Below are positions 23,889 to 36,600 of a DNA stretch of 64,000 bases, piece after piece. This DNA is from Cyanoderma ruficeps. Its lineage: Eukaryota > Chordata > Aves > Passeriformes > Timaliidae. A model generated the notes under the pieces. That model saw nothing but the letters and a program-made list of their open reading frames with translations. It had not been told where the DNA came from and did not search any database. The DNA lies in contig VZDJ01000346.1 in NCBI GenBank assembly GCA_008694505.1, forward strand, positions 15,541,719 through 15,605,718, written 5' to 3'. Positions within the stretch are counted from its first letter, which is position 1. Each line of letters begins with the position of its first letter. The position numbers and the translations under genes are program-made.

Positions 23889-26800
23889 CAGCTTAATAAT
23901 CTTGTTCCTGAGAATTGCTTAGTGGAGTCTATTTCATCAGTCTTCTGGAAAGGATGATCAGCTGAGCAGACTATTATGCAAACCATCTCCTTCTCTTCTT
24001 TTTACCGACAATCACGTAATGTTAGACAATTCTACCTTACTGCCTTTATATTTATTTAAAGCTTTTCCTTCTGCACTTTTTGTTCCATTGATGGTTATTT
24101 TACCACGTTCCTATTTCTTGCAATAGCATCTAATTTCACATGCTTTCTTGAGAGATTAAAATCTTTTCTTATTTCAAAAGTTTGTATTTATTTTACAATG
24201 GCTGCAGTTGGTTTTGACTGCCGTGACCAGTTCCACATGCCCATTCAGGCACTGCTCTCACTTGGTGCTGCTCTCATCACTTCCATTTTCCTTTCTTCCT
24301 CCACCATTACTACTTGCTATATACTTGTCTTCTCTGAAATTCAGGTCTTCTGAGTTTAGCATTGTTAATTCTGCCACCCTTAATCATATAAATGGATGTG
24401 ATGAGTACCCATAAAAAAAAATCCACTCATAAGCTTTCCCACACATGTATCTCAGTAATCCAACGTTAAAAGAGTTTTGTGTTAGCCTCAGTTTTTGAGG
24501 TCTGTCATGACTGGTTTTCATCAGAATGTATTCAATGGTAATAAAGTCTGAAAATGGTTATCTTCTTGAATTGCAACTACCACGTCTTTCTTTCACAGCT
24601 GGCAACAATCTTTTAGCCAATCACAAACATGCAAGGTCATTTCTTCTGTCAGATTGTCTGATTTTAAATGTCTGCAGTGAGGTTGTGTTGGGGTTTTTGA
24701 GTGAGATCTGCTTGGAGCCTGATATTAGGGACATGCTACAGAAGAATTATTTTCTGCTGGAACAGCTGCAGGGAATCTTCCATGTCTCAGCTTGATTGGA
24801 TGGTCATACCAACAGTTATTCAACAATCAACAAAATTAAAGGAGAAGTTTTCTGACTGTTTTATCTACCATCACTAATGAAAGAAAAGAGTCCAACGGAT
24901 CTTTGCTCACCTTCTCAGTGCTGCATATAGTAATGATCAACTTTGTGAGGGACATTGGCAAATGCAGAGTTTTTTCCTCCCTTCTCTTTTCATTTAGAAA
25001 ATGTCTGCATCTACCCATGTTTGAATTACATCTAATCTTTAGATATGCTTTTCTAGTTCCCTTCTGGGAGTACAGGGGAAGCTGACTTTTGTATTTCATA
25101 ATGAGGTGATGCAAAATTCCTTTTGTTTCTAACAGTTGAGATCCATATTGATTAATTAAGCATGAAGAAATTAATGTATCAAGGATCAAAAAATTGTAAA
25201 TGAGAGGGTCGAGGTACTGATTAAGTTTTGTCCACGAGAAATGACTCAAGCTCTTTCAAAACGTTTATGGAGTTATGTAGCAGTGTTAACACAGACACAT
25301 CTGCAAAAAAGTACTTTTTGACAAAACAAATCTTTTCTCACATACAGGACAATTCACCTACTTGGGAGTTACTTTGTCCATTATTGAATAATTAGTAAAG
25401 CTTTGCTCTTGTACTGCTTACATTTTAATCTGAGTCTTATATATTGTAACAAAGGAAGAACTGTCCACCTGTCCTGGCAAATCACCTTTGTTTCACTTTG
25501 GGTGGTTTTATCTTGACTTCAATGGAAGAATAATAATTAAGAGGACTGAAATATTTGTCATCAGCCCTTTTTCACTCAATGCATTTCCTAAGGAACTCAG
25601 AAACTTAAGACAATATATATATATGAAGGTGTAAATACCATCAAAATATACCATTTTAAAAGGGTAGTATTCTAAAAGGACTTACTGGTCCTTAACCATG
25701 ACCATGGACAGGGAAACCCTGCATGCTGACTAGCACTTCTTCCTGCAACAACACCTTATTCCTTTTGCAGGATCAGGCACTTGCATAAGCTATGGTGAAC
25801 ATCTGGAATCTGGTTACTTAAAGAAAGCTTATTTTCCTGAGTTTCTTTTTCCATTCTGAAAGACATGAAACTGTGAAGTGGACTGTTCCATAGTGGGGAA
25901 GAAGTTATCTCCCTCATGAGCTGTCGTGGCAAAGGCAGATCTGCTGAATACTCTTGATTTTTTTGACCTTAAAGAATGAGCAAACCTGGGGAAAGATGCT
26001 CTGAGAATAGTCTGCTCTGAGAAAGCAGGCTATTACAGCAAAAATATTACTGTTAATAGCAATAATTATATCTCATGAAAAGAAGCTTAATGATGGGGTT
26101 AGATACTTCTTTGATGAGATAGTTTTCAGTTAGAGGAGGATGCATGCACTCTGACTTCACTGGAATTAGAAGAAATGGAAAAAGCATTAAAACCTTGCTC
26201 ATGATACTGTTTCCAGGTAATGCCCATGATCATTTCCTATGACATATTCCCATGCTTTATCCATCACCTATTTTCATGTGACATCTTTGTCTAGGTCTGT
26301 TAGGTCTCCTGCTGCTTCTTCTCCATGAAACTCATATAGTCCACAAAGATGTTTGCATCCCCTCAGGGTCCTTGGGTGGTATCCTTCATATCTGATTATG
26401 TAATATGCAATTCATCTAGCATAAATGAAATGTGACTACCAAAAACAGGAGCCTGAACAAACCTATGTGATTGCTCAGCCTTCAGCCTAATGCTCTGATT
26501 TTATGAGCAACACGATATAACACTTCATCTTATTCATATATGACTTCAGCACCTATTCCTGAGCACTCGTTGGCCTTTAAAATGTTAGCATGAGAATAAA
26601 ATATACTTAATGTTCTCATTCCAAGCCATATCTTTCTGAATAGGTCTGGTTTTAGCCAGATTTGTGAAAGGGTTAACTCTCTGATGAAGATTGGTTAGCT
26701 CCACTGGAATCCACATAACTTGCCCCCTTGGAGAAATAGCTTAGACAGTTCATGATAGAGTGAGCTCTAGGATAACCATCTACCTAACACTAAGTTTTAT

Positions 26801-29800
26801 AATAATTGCTGCTTCTAGAGAGGTATTTCCTTTGTTGGAGTATATGATAGTAGAATGAGGGAAATGCTGAAAATACCAGTGAGTTTGTTCCACTTATTCA
26901 GTGTCAGTATTGCCTCATTCTCTAGATTGCAACAGTTCAGGAAAGGATGATGCCACCCTTGACTTCAAAGAGTAACTCATAGGATAATGGATATTACCTT
27001 AAAAAAAATTAGATAAATGTCTTTTCATCTGAACTTCACTTTTTCTTATGTTGCATAACGAAGCAAGCTGCTGGCAATATCAAGTATTTTTCTGCTTAGG
27101 TTTAAACAGTTTTAAACTCTTATGATTCAATGTATATGCTAAATTTTTTTGCAACATTTTCAATTAGTAGAATTAGAATTTATAGTTTTATCTCCATTTT
27201 TCAAATATTGAACTTTTCATTAGCCAACAAAGAAAGACATTTAAATAGTCTCTGCCAAAATTCTCCAAATTTCTGCTGGCTTTCCCTTAGTTACTTCATT
27301 TTCCTTCAGATTCCAGCATAGATTCACAGTTAGCATTATCTACCAGTCTGCCCAAAAATGAATATCCTCAAGTATTAAATCTTCTCCTTTCTTCTAGATT
27401 CTCCCGAACAAGTCTAATCTTCCAAGAGAAATTTTAACCACTACAGACTGAATTGCAAGTGTATTCAAGGGATGCAGTTTATAGACTAATTCATCAAAAT
27501 GGCAGCCCTAAGTAATAAATAATGGAAGACTATTAGAAGGTATGATCTCAGCCACTTATCTTTTGGATTTACACTCAGCAATGAAAAAAAGAAGGAAAGA
27601 TGTCAAACTATGTGAGTACTACAAAATATGTGGCAATTCAAGTGAAGTCTTCTTTGTTTCAATATGATTTTAATATAAAAAATAGCTCTTTGGAGGTAAT
27701 TCCCTTGAATTTTTTTGTAAAAAAACTAAATTAATTGAAAGGTAGCCAAAAAAGTCCCGTATCATAGTTCAGTTTCATTAAAATGATGATATTAGAAATG
27801 TCATACCATTTAACCTTGACGTTATGAATCTATCATATGATGGAGAAAGTTTCTGGACTTCCAGAAAATAATGTAGTTGGGAGTAAGCTGATATAGAATT
27901 AATTACGTTCTGGTCAGATATCTAATTGATCATGTGAGGAAGAGCATGAATGAAAGAGGTGGACCAGGAGAATTAGCTCAGTAGTCGCGCACTGAGCTGC
28001 ATCTGGTAGAGAATATCAGATTTGGATCAGAATGTCATCGGGCAAGGTCTTGTTGTTGAAACATCATTGCAGAGTATGTATAAAAAAATGCGTTGGTGAG
28101 TTGAATTAGTACAATAGTAAAGAGAGGTGGAAAAACTGATGAAAATATTTTCCATCAGAAAATGCGATTTTGTCAAAATGTGTTGCCTTTAGCAAATTTT
28201 TAATCCTACACAGGTTTTGATAGGAAACTTCTTGAATGGCTAAGTTTCTTGACAGCTCACTCCCCAAATCCTTACCGGTTTGCTTGGAAGACTACTTGAC
28301 AGAATTATTGTTTCTGAATTTTTCTGTGTTACAGGTTAATTGGTTCCTTGAATTTCTGTTCATGAGAACTGAACTACAGGTTAGTACCAGCTAGGTTCTC
28401 AACTCCTGGCTTCTGTCTCTGGGGTGTTGTGAATGACTCTGGGAGATCTGAAGGCAATGGCTGTGGCTCTGCCTGGTTTTCTTGTTGCCTCACGCAAGAA
28501 GGACATAGTGTTGCTTTTGGGTTCTGATTCGGAAGATATTTCAGAGGACTGATTCACTTTTTGTGTTGTACCAGGTCAATTAGTATTCTTTTAAACAGGA
28601 AAATTGTTATGAAAACTCAGACTAATATGTCTGGTAGGAATTTGTGTTTGATTCAATGGTTGTAAAAATCAACTAGGTTTTGAGTGCTTGCAATTACATG
28701 CTAGAGTCTTCTCAAATACTGTTGAATGTTGGATTACAAACAATATTAATAGTAAATGAAAATATTCTGCAACTTCTGAATTGCAAAATACTGATGAAAT
28801 TCAACTCCAAGACACTCATTCCTCTTGTTCTGTCTCCACTTTGAGAACAGACAAAATTCACAGGCTTTTCAGACTCAAGCTTAAGAAGAAAAAAATTGGA
28901 AAAAATTAGGTGTGCAGGCAGAAACTGATGTGTTATGGTGTATGTATCATGGAAGTCCTGGAGTCCTACATTCCATAATGACTGAAAGAAAAGCTACAGA
29001 ATAAGATTCACCTGAAATATATTTCCCTTGAGCCTCAGTGTCCCAATAGACTCTTTTCTAATATTAAGCATCAATAGATCACCTTTGTGTGAGTTGATTA
29101 GGCCAACAGAACTCATGGTGAAGTATCTTCAAAGTTTCATTCTTCTGGATTATATTCTACTGTGCAAATGATAAGTAGCATCTAGAGAGACAGAAAAAGT
29201 AGAATTACAGTAGTCAAATGCAATTAAAGATGCATTGTAGACCAATACACTAATTACTAAAGGTTTTAATACAAATAATTTACTAGATTTTTTCCAATTT
29301 GTTTACTGTTTGAAATATTGCAGTATTCATGGAATATGACAATTCCCAAAGTGTATTATAAGTTGGTTTAAGTAACATAAACATTTCATGAAAGAGGCAA
29401 AATTGATAAATTACTTTTTTATAAAACAGTTTTCCATTCAAATGTTCTTTCTATGAAACTGAAGTGTTTTAGAGATTTATGTTGATATTGAAAAAAAATC
29501 AGACAGAAATTTAATTCTCTATGAATAAGAACGGAATAAGTAATTTAAGTTTGGGTTTGGGGGCCTTTGTTTTTTGTTTGAAGGCTTTTTGGTTTTTTTC
29601 AGGGGTTGGTTTTGTTGCTTGTTCCTTTTTACTAATTTTAAAACCCTAAAAATTGGATATTGCTTAAAATTTTTCACGTCAGTAAAATTCAAATGTTTCT
29701 ATATATTTTTTAAGAAATAAGGGGGTTTTTTTCCTGCTAAATGTGCATCTTTTGCTGCAGACTCTCACTCTTTCTATAGCAGAGAAATTTTATTTGCCAG

Positions 29801-32008
29801 TTAGATGTTTCCAACTCTGAGTTTTCATTGACCTTGCTGAGAAGTAAAGATTCTCAGCTCTTCGCAGGAATAATCATGGGATTCCTGAGTTCAAAGTATC
29901 ATTTTTACTCTTTAAATCTAAAAGGGAAAAAAACCCTACAAAAATTTACAGCAATAATGCAAGTTATATGAAGTGATTTTTCAGAGAGAATAGCCCACTG
30001 CTTGCCTGTAACTATGGATGGTTTCTGAATGTATAAAATAATTGCTTCTCCAAAGAACTCAAAGTTTTAAGAATGAGATGAGAATTTTAAAAACTACTTT
30101 CTAGGTAAAATCAAAAGAATCTATTATTGATGTAATAATGTTTTAGATTAGAGTTTTCAGCTTGGAGATTGTGATAGTAACCAGCAATTCCAGCAATTCA
30201 GTCTCCCTTGATAGAGTCCTCATTCCCAGCCTGTGCTGCCCACCTCCTCCAGGCTGAACATTTTCTGGGAGAAATTCTTAAAAATTGTATTTCCCTCTTC
30301 CTCAGGTTTATTTTAGCCTAACTATTTCCATGATCTTGTTCACAGTGTGAATGTAAAAATCCCTTAGTTAGTCCATTTTTATGGATGAGAAAGGTGACAA
30401 TAAATAACTTCAGTTCTTGGGTGAGGATTTCCAGTGCAGTCTCAGATTAGATGTTCTCCTCTCTCTCAGTATGATTCCCAAGTCCCAGCAAAGCTCACGT
30501 TGCAGTCACAGATTAAAGCTGGAAGAAACTTGTCCTTAGCCTGACTTCTGTAGATGAACAAGTGTGCAGTATTCATGCTATGGTATAGTGGATGTTACAC
30601 TTCCTTTGAGGGAAGGGGAAGAGCAGATAGAATACAAACCAGGTATAAACATGTTAAACCCACCAAACATTTACAACTGTGACTATAAATATGTAAACTA
30701 TAGCTTTTCTGTCCATTAGCCACTTCACTTTTCCACTAAAGAAAGAAAACTTCATTCAGGGTTGCCCAATCCTTTAATCTGTCCCATAGATCTTTTTCAA
30801 ACACTTTCCAATTTATAAATACATCTTTTAAGTTATGAGTACAAGGATTGGACATATTTCAAGCTTCAATAAGGCCTGGTACATTAGCACTATAGTAATA
30901 AGGGAAAGGAAGTACTTTGCTTTATTATAATTAATAATTTAATTAATTACAGCAGAGGTCACTATCAAAATGAGAAATAGGTTCTGCTCTAGGCTCTACA
31001 CTGTCCCCAAAAGGAGGATGCTGCTGCAGCCTGTGTTCTTCTGAGATGAATGTCTTTGAACATTTGACTGTATAAAAACTCATATTTTTAATTTGTACCC
31101 AAGTTAGTGAGTGAATTAAATGATATGGTCTCATTCTGATCTCTAATTCCAGTTTTCTGTAATTTCTGTGCAACGCAGAGAAGTATTACTTGTGTATGAG
31201 AAAGCACCTTTGACTGAATTTAACTTTTTTGAATGCTCATTTCATAATTGTCCTCCTGCTCTCATTACCAGTTGCCTATTTAATCCCTTTCCCCCATTTT
31301 AGTCTATATGTATTGATAAGTTTATGTGGACATACACAGAGACGCATGAATATTGTATTCATGAGTACTTTTAAGAATGGCTTTAATTTTCCTTCTAAGC
31401 TAAGTTGGCTAATTACTAGAGCAGTTGTCCTTCTTTATTGATTGTGGCTTCTGGACATCTAGTAAAATATTCTTAAACAGTTTCTAATTATTCATATTTT
31501 TCTGTTTAAATTCTTTCTCCCAGTAGATTTGGCTTTAGTTGTTCACAGCTTTGGAAAGCTGGCTCTTTTAAAGCTCCAAGTAATTCAGTAGCTGCCATAA
31601 AAATTCTGAAACAAAGCCCAAGGAAGGTTCCTGACCTTCTCTTGGTTTGGTTCCAGAAAGAATATGAAAAGGGGGATGATGCACAATCTTGATTAAAATT
31701 AATAAGTTTCTGAAAGACAAAACTAAGTTTTAAAACTCATAGTAGATTTTAATGGTCAGGAATCTTGACAAGCATTGAAAATCCTTGTAGTTGATAATGC
31801 TGGATATCTCATGGGCTGTACTATTGAAGTGGAAAGTGCTGATATCTTGGAGAAATAGACTCTGGAATGGTTGTCTGCAACAGTAGTGTGAACTCCTCCG
31901 TTTTTAACCTATTCCTTAGCACACCTCATTATGACTGAAAAATGCCTGTGTTATTGTTGCCAGAACAAAGATATCAGTTTGATTGTTACCCTTCTGCATC
32001 GTGGTTCT
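23889..32008. other. Long unique AT-rich stretch with no recognised element
   Basis: More than 8 kb without an identifiable transposon, RNA gene or conserved exon. A 137-codon minus-strand frame (24836-25249) has no domain signature. A TATATAT run lies at about 25.61 kb, a G/T-rich tract at 29549-29635, and a cluster of TAAT/ATTA homeodomain-type cores at about 30925-30950. The lack of repeats over this distance fits intronic or intergenic bird DNA. Confidence 0.5.
29549..29635. repeat. G/T-rich low-complexity tract
   Basis: TTTGGG, TTTTG and GGTTTT units dominate, with few A or C. On the other strand this is an A/C tract like those at 12.7 and 56.7 kb. Confidence 0.6.
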
Positions 32009-32419
32009 GTCATGGTTCAACCCCAGCCAGCAGCCAAACCCCAGAGCTGCCCACTCTTTCTCCCTCCAGTGGGGTCAGGGACAGAACTGAAAGGGTTAAA
32101 GCCAGAAGACTCATGGGTTGAGATAAGGACAGTTTAATAGGGAAAGCAAAAGCTGCACACACAAGTAAAGGAAAAGAAGGAATTAAGTCACTGCTTCCCA
32201 CTGGCAGGCAGGTGTTCAGCCAGCTCCAGGAGAGCAGGGCCCCATCACATGCAATGGTGGCTTGGGAAGACAAACACCACCACGCTGAATGTCTCCCCCT
32301 TCCTCCTTCTTTTTCCTAGCTTTATATCCTGTGCACGATGTTCTGTGGTCTGGAATACACCTTTGGTCACTTTGGGTCACTTGTCCTGGCTGTGACACCT
32401 CCCTACCTCCCAGGTACAC

Positions 32420-33440
32420 TGTATTGGGTTGGTATGCCCAGGTTCAGGTAGCAGGAGGGCTACAGGGGTGGCTTCTGTGAGAAGCTGCTGGAAGCTTCCT
32501 CCACGTCTGACAGAGCCAATCCCAGCTGGCTCAAAGGTGAACCTGCTCCTGGCCAAGCCTGGAGCAACTGGAAATGGTGGGAATGCCTCTGTGATAACAT
32601 GTTTAGGAAGAAGGAAAAAGTGATTGTGCAGATGTAATTGTGTCCAGAGAAGAGCAGAGTGAGAACATGCGAGAGAAACAACTCTGCAGACACCAGGGTC
32701 AGTGGAAAAGCAGGTGCTGCTCCTGGCAGCAGAGCTCAGATTGCCCTGCAGCCTGTGGTGCAGTCCATGGTGAAACAACTGTGCCCCTGCAGCCCGCGGA
32801 AGTCCATGGGGAGGCAGAGATCCACCTGCAACCTGGGGAGGAGCCCCACCTGGAGCAAGTGGATGCCTGAGAGGAGCCTGTGAACCCATGGGAAACCCAT
32901 GCTGGAGCAGGCCCCGGGTAGGACCTATGAAGCTGTGGGGGACCCACATTGGAGCAGCCTGAAGAACTGCACTCTGTCGAAGAGTGACTCACATTGCAGC
33001 AATTTGTAGAGAACTGTTGCCTGTGGGATGGGCTCACATTGGAGAAGATTATGGAGGGACCCCATGCTGAAGCAGGGGAAGGACTCCTCTCCCTGAGCAG
33101 TGACAGAAACATATGATAAACTGTCTGTAACCCCCATTCCCTGTCTCCCTGTGCCATTCAGGGGGAGGAGGTAGAGCTGGGAAGAAGGGAGGAGTGGGGG
33201 GAAATGGCTTTTAAGGTTTTATTTTACTTCTCATTATCCTGCTCTGATTTTATTAATGATAAATAAAATTATTATCTCTCATTCAAGTCCATTTTGCCTG
33301 TGACAGCACGTGGTCTGTGTCTGTTCTTATCTCAACTCGTGAACCCACCCTTCATTATATTTTCTCTCCCTGTCCAGTTGCAGAGGGGAGTGATAGAGAG
33401 GCTGGGGTAGGTGTCCCCATCCAGCCAGAATCAACCCACA
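32420..33440 (+). mobile_element. ERVK-type solo LTR, plus strand, nested in the ERVL-type LTR
   Basis: It begins TGTATTGGGTTGG and ends TCAACCCACA, giving the TG...CA ends of an LTR, about 1,021 bases. Recognised landmarks in order: GGCTACAGGGGTGGCTTCTG, the GAGAACATGCGAGAGAAACA block, a central array of imperfect 'cacattggagcag / gaactg' units, CCCCCATTCCCTGTCTCCCT, an AATAAA poly(A) signal at 33262-33267, and TATTTTCTCTCCCTGTCCAG near the 3' end. The AATAAA on this strand fixes the orientation. Open frames inside it on both strands are not retroviral genes. No exact 5-6 bp target-site duplication is visible (GTACAC left, ATCTAC right), so it is not very recent. The family name is from memory of avian repeats. 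Confidence 0.8.
32700..33100 (+). repeat. Internal imperfect repeat array within the ERVK-type LTR
   Basis: Degenerate units of roughly 40-70 bases recur, each carrying a 'cctgcag / gaactg' half followed by a 'ccatggg' or 'tgtggg' step and a 'cacattggagcag' or 'catgctggagcag' half. The same units recur on the minus strand at 63.7-64.0 kb. Copy number varies between copies, a trait of this LTR group. Confidence 0.55.
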
Positions 33441-33656
33441 ATCTACAGTCTTTTTGGTGCAGAAACCTAGGAACGAATCAGGGACCACAATCTCCTCCCC
33501 AGTGTGGCAGTATGAAAACCAGAAGAGGCCTTGGCTCTGTGTAAATCCTGCTCAGCAATAACAAGAACATCTCTATGGTGTCAACCCTGCATTCAGCACA
33601 AATCCAAAACACAGCCCCGTAGCAGCCACTGTGAAGACAGTTAGAACCTGTGAACC

Positions 33657-36600
33657 TGTGCTGGTTTTGGCTGATAGGGAGTTAAGGGAGAAATACTGTA
33701 CTTCAGTTTAAAAACCAGAAAGTGAAGTTATTTCATTTAGAGAAATAGGTCCTGCAGTTTCATTTTCACATATACAACATTGCGAGCTCTAAGCATCAGC
33801 TATACTGGGTCATGAAATAAAAGTGTTCCTTGAGATCTGGACTGCAGACTTGTTTTGAGAAGAAACATTCTTCACTTTCTCAGCCTGGCACATCAGTGCT
33901 GTATTGGATACAAGCATTCTGAAGAAAAATCACCAAATATGCACTTAGAAAAAGGGTAGCCAATGATAAGAACAAAAATAGGAAGTACAGTCCAACTGTC
34001 CACACAAAATCAAACCCTTTTATTACTCTTCCATTGCCTGTTAAGTAATTATTGAAAGAACTTATTGTTTTCTCTCAAAACAATACATTTTAAAATTTCA
34101 ATAACTGTTACTTGGGACTTTTAAGTGAAATTCCAAGGACAACAATATACTGTTTCTATAGATATTTTTATTACCATAATGTGATGTTTGATTGAGCTGT
34201 TTCTATTTAAAAGAATTCTTCAGATATATTCAAAGACATTGCTGTGAACTACAGTAAGAGTGAGAAAGGTCTTGCTACCACTGCCAGGTCTTCATAATTC
34301 ATAACACTTTTGAACATTTGGCCTGGTAAGAACATTGTGTGGAGGGTCAGCTGGTAGCCCACTTGACTGTTTTTGAAAGCGCAGCTTCTTTAAAGTTTAG
34401 TACAAGGGACCAGGGTGAAACTTGCATGCTAGATCACATGAAAACCTTTCCTGTGTGTAAAATAAATGTTTCTGCTCTTGTTTGATTTTTCATTTGTGCA
34501 TCCATTGTGATTTTTTTTTTCACTTTAGATAGAAATTATGAAGAAAAATAGAAATTTCTGCTTAGATCAACTCTTATATGCATTTGAACAGTCAGACAAA
34601 CAAAAAAGTTATCCAGGGTATTCTAAACAGTTGTTTCTTCATTTCTTCCTTCAACTATTTGCAATTGTCTCCATTCTTTATTTTGTAGGTTCTTTCTAAT
34701 CTTCACTACTTCAGAATTATAGAGGTCAGCTTGAGAGTTAGAATTCTTTTTCTCATGTTATAAAATTTCATTTGGAAAAGCCAAGGGAAACGGCAACATT
34801 GTACTCAGGAATTATTGATGATGAAGGGAAAACTAAAATTTGATTTCCTTACATCTGCTTCTAATAACTTTTCTAAAAATTACATTAGTGGATCAATGTT
34901 GGGTTTTCATTTCTGTTCAGATACTAGGATCTGCATGTATACTTTTCATCTTCCTCCCTTCTAACCATGGTTTCACTGTCTCCATTATGCCTATCTCTCT
35001 GCTGTGAAATTATTTTCTTGCAAGATTTTTTTGCCAAATATTGCATGGTAATCTGTGGTAAACTAATCTTTTGTTGGAACACAGAAAAAATTACATTGTG
35101 AAAGTCCTGCTTGTGCCCAAATGCCACTATGATGTGAATTGTTTCAGGATGGATACCAAGCTGAATGCTCTTTCCATGTTGCACATCAAATGGGCATGTT
35201 TTACAGCAACATAATGAGTCAAATTTTTTGGAGCTGTTTTGAAGTCTCCATTCCATCTCATTCAATTTTCAGCTGCCTCCACTTGTTTAGCCTCTTATCA
35301 GCTCACATATATCGCAAGGATAAGACACTCCTTTAGCCAAGTTAATTACACTGTCTTCATCCCATGCAATCATGAGCAGGCCTGGTTATTTTAATAATCT
35401 TCACGCCTACTTTCTTATACACACTTTGCTTCCACAGTAGCCATTCTAAAATGTGTGAGCTGGACCCTTGCCTAGAAGTAAGCTGATCCCTGCATTACCC
35501 TGAAATGTTCTCACTGCATTTGCTTCTAATTGGGTAATGTGAAGCACTGTTTTCGTATGTTTTTCGTTCCTTGCTATCAAACATTCCATGCTTTTTTCAT
35601 GACATGATTTATAAGACTTCCTTGTCACCTACATTCCTGCCAATTCTCCCAGAGATTCATCTCTAAATTGTTCTGTTTCTTCCAAAGTCTCACCCTCATA
35701 CTACTGCTAATTGAATATTTGCATACCCTGTTCCTTCTGTCTGGAACTCCCAGCCCTTTTAACTCACTGGATGTCCTTTGCCAAACACTTTTAAAAGTCA
35801 GGCTGAAACTTTCCCCTTTGAATATTGCTTTTTGTGCTCACATGTAATCCCTTTCAAAATGTTCGGAGCCCAGAAATGTTTCCACATCCAAGTGATCAGA
35901 AGTGCGAGATAACAGCAGGGTTTCAGGCCAAATCAGATATAGAATGATCTGTGAACCTGTCATTTCCTTGTAGAATTATACAACAGTGACAATCTCATGA
36001 TGATTATGTCACATACACTGACAGAAAATCAGGATGTCCTCCTTGTAAAAACAAGTCCAGGAGGTCCTTCATATTCCTGAGCAGGTACAGGCCTGCCACA
36101 TTTACATGCAGCAATATATTGGATAGCTTAAGTTGTTGGAAGCAGAAAGTCTGCAGTTCAGCAGCAGAGATGAATTGTTCAGTTATCTAGTTTCAGAGCA
36201 GTAAGTTCAAGAATTAAATTTAATGTAAATGTTGCCTGATTAGCAAAAAGTTAACAGAAAATCCCTCCAATAACTCCAAGGTTGCAGCCTGATCTGCTCA
36301 CATCCCTCTCTTTCATCATGTTTTCATCTCTTTCTGTTCCTCTTTAAATCTTGCTGAGTCTTGCCACAGATTTTAAGTCTTGTCAATCTACTAGTGTTGT
36401 GCCAATACATAAATGACATTATCAACTTAACATCAGAAGCTGCTATTAACATATCAGTGTAATCTGCAAGATAGAATCAGTTTAAAAAGATGATCAGTAT
36501 AATACCTGTCTGTCAAATTATGAAAACAAGCCATGATTGTGGGTTTTTTTCAAAATATTAATCCTACACCAGCATTTCTGCTAACTTGATTTCTCAGTTT

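Larger units (their letters stand above)
32009..33656 (-). mobile_element. ERVL-type solo LTR, minus strand, split by a second LTR
   Basis: The two parts, 32009-32419 and 33441-33656, together match an avian ERVL-type LTR I recognise, lying on the minus strand. Plus-strand landmarks are TGTCATGGTTCAACCCCAGC at the left end, GGGTTGAGATAAGGACAGTT, TTGGTCACTTTGGGTCACTT, then after the interruption CTCAGCAATAACAAGAACAT and CAGCACAAATCCAAAACACA. On the minus strand a TATAAA box (plus 32321-32326) lies about 190 bases before an ATTAAA poly(A) signal (plus 32133-32138), and the LTR ends in CA at 32009. No internal retroviral genes flank it, so it is a solo LTR of about 627 bases once the inner LTR is removed. 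The right end is eroded or rearranged (see findings). Confidence 0.8.

Noticed and set aside
24836..25249. 137-codon minus-strand ORF
   Set aside because: Leucine/isoleucine-rich translation of AT-rich DNA without domains, and its length is not exceptional.
27965..28060. tRNA-like A box (TTAGCTCAGTAGT)
   Set aside because: The A box is close to consensus, but there is no B box (GGTTCGANTCC), no acceptor stem and no cloverleaf pairing.
30200..30270. Minus-strand CR1 fragment (CCTCCAGGCTGAACATTTTC)
   Set aside because: A single 15-20 base resemblance without neighbouring CR1 blocks.
32377..33157. Long frames inside the nested LTRs, including a 190-codon minus frame
   Set aside because: They fall within LTR sequence, where GC-rich internal repeats keep frames open; LTRs of these groups do not encode such proteins.
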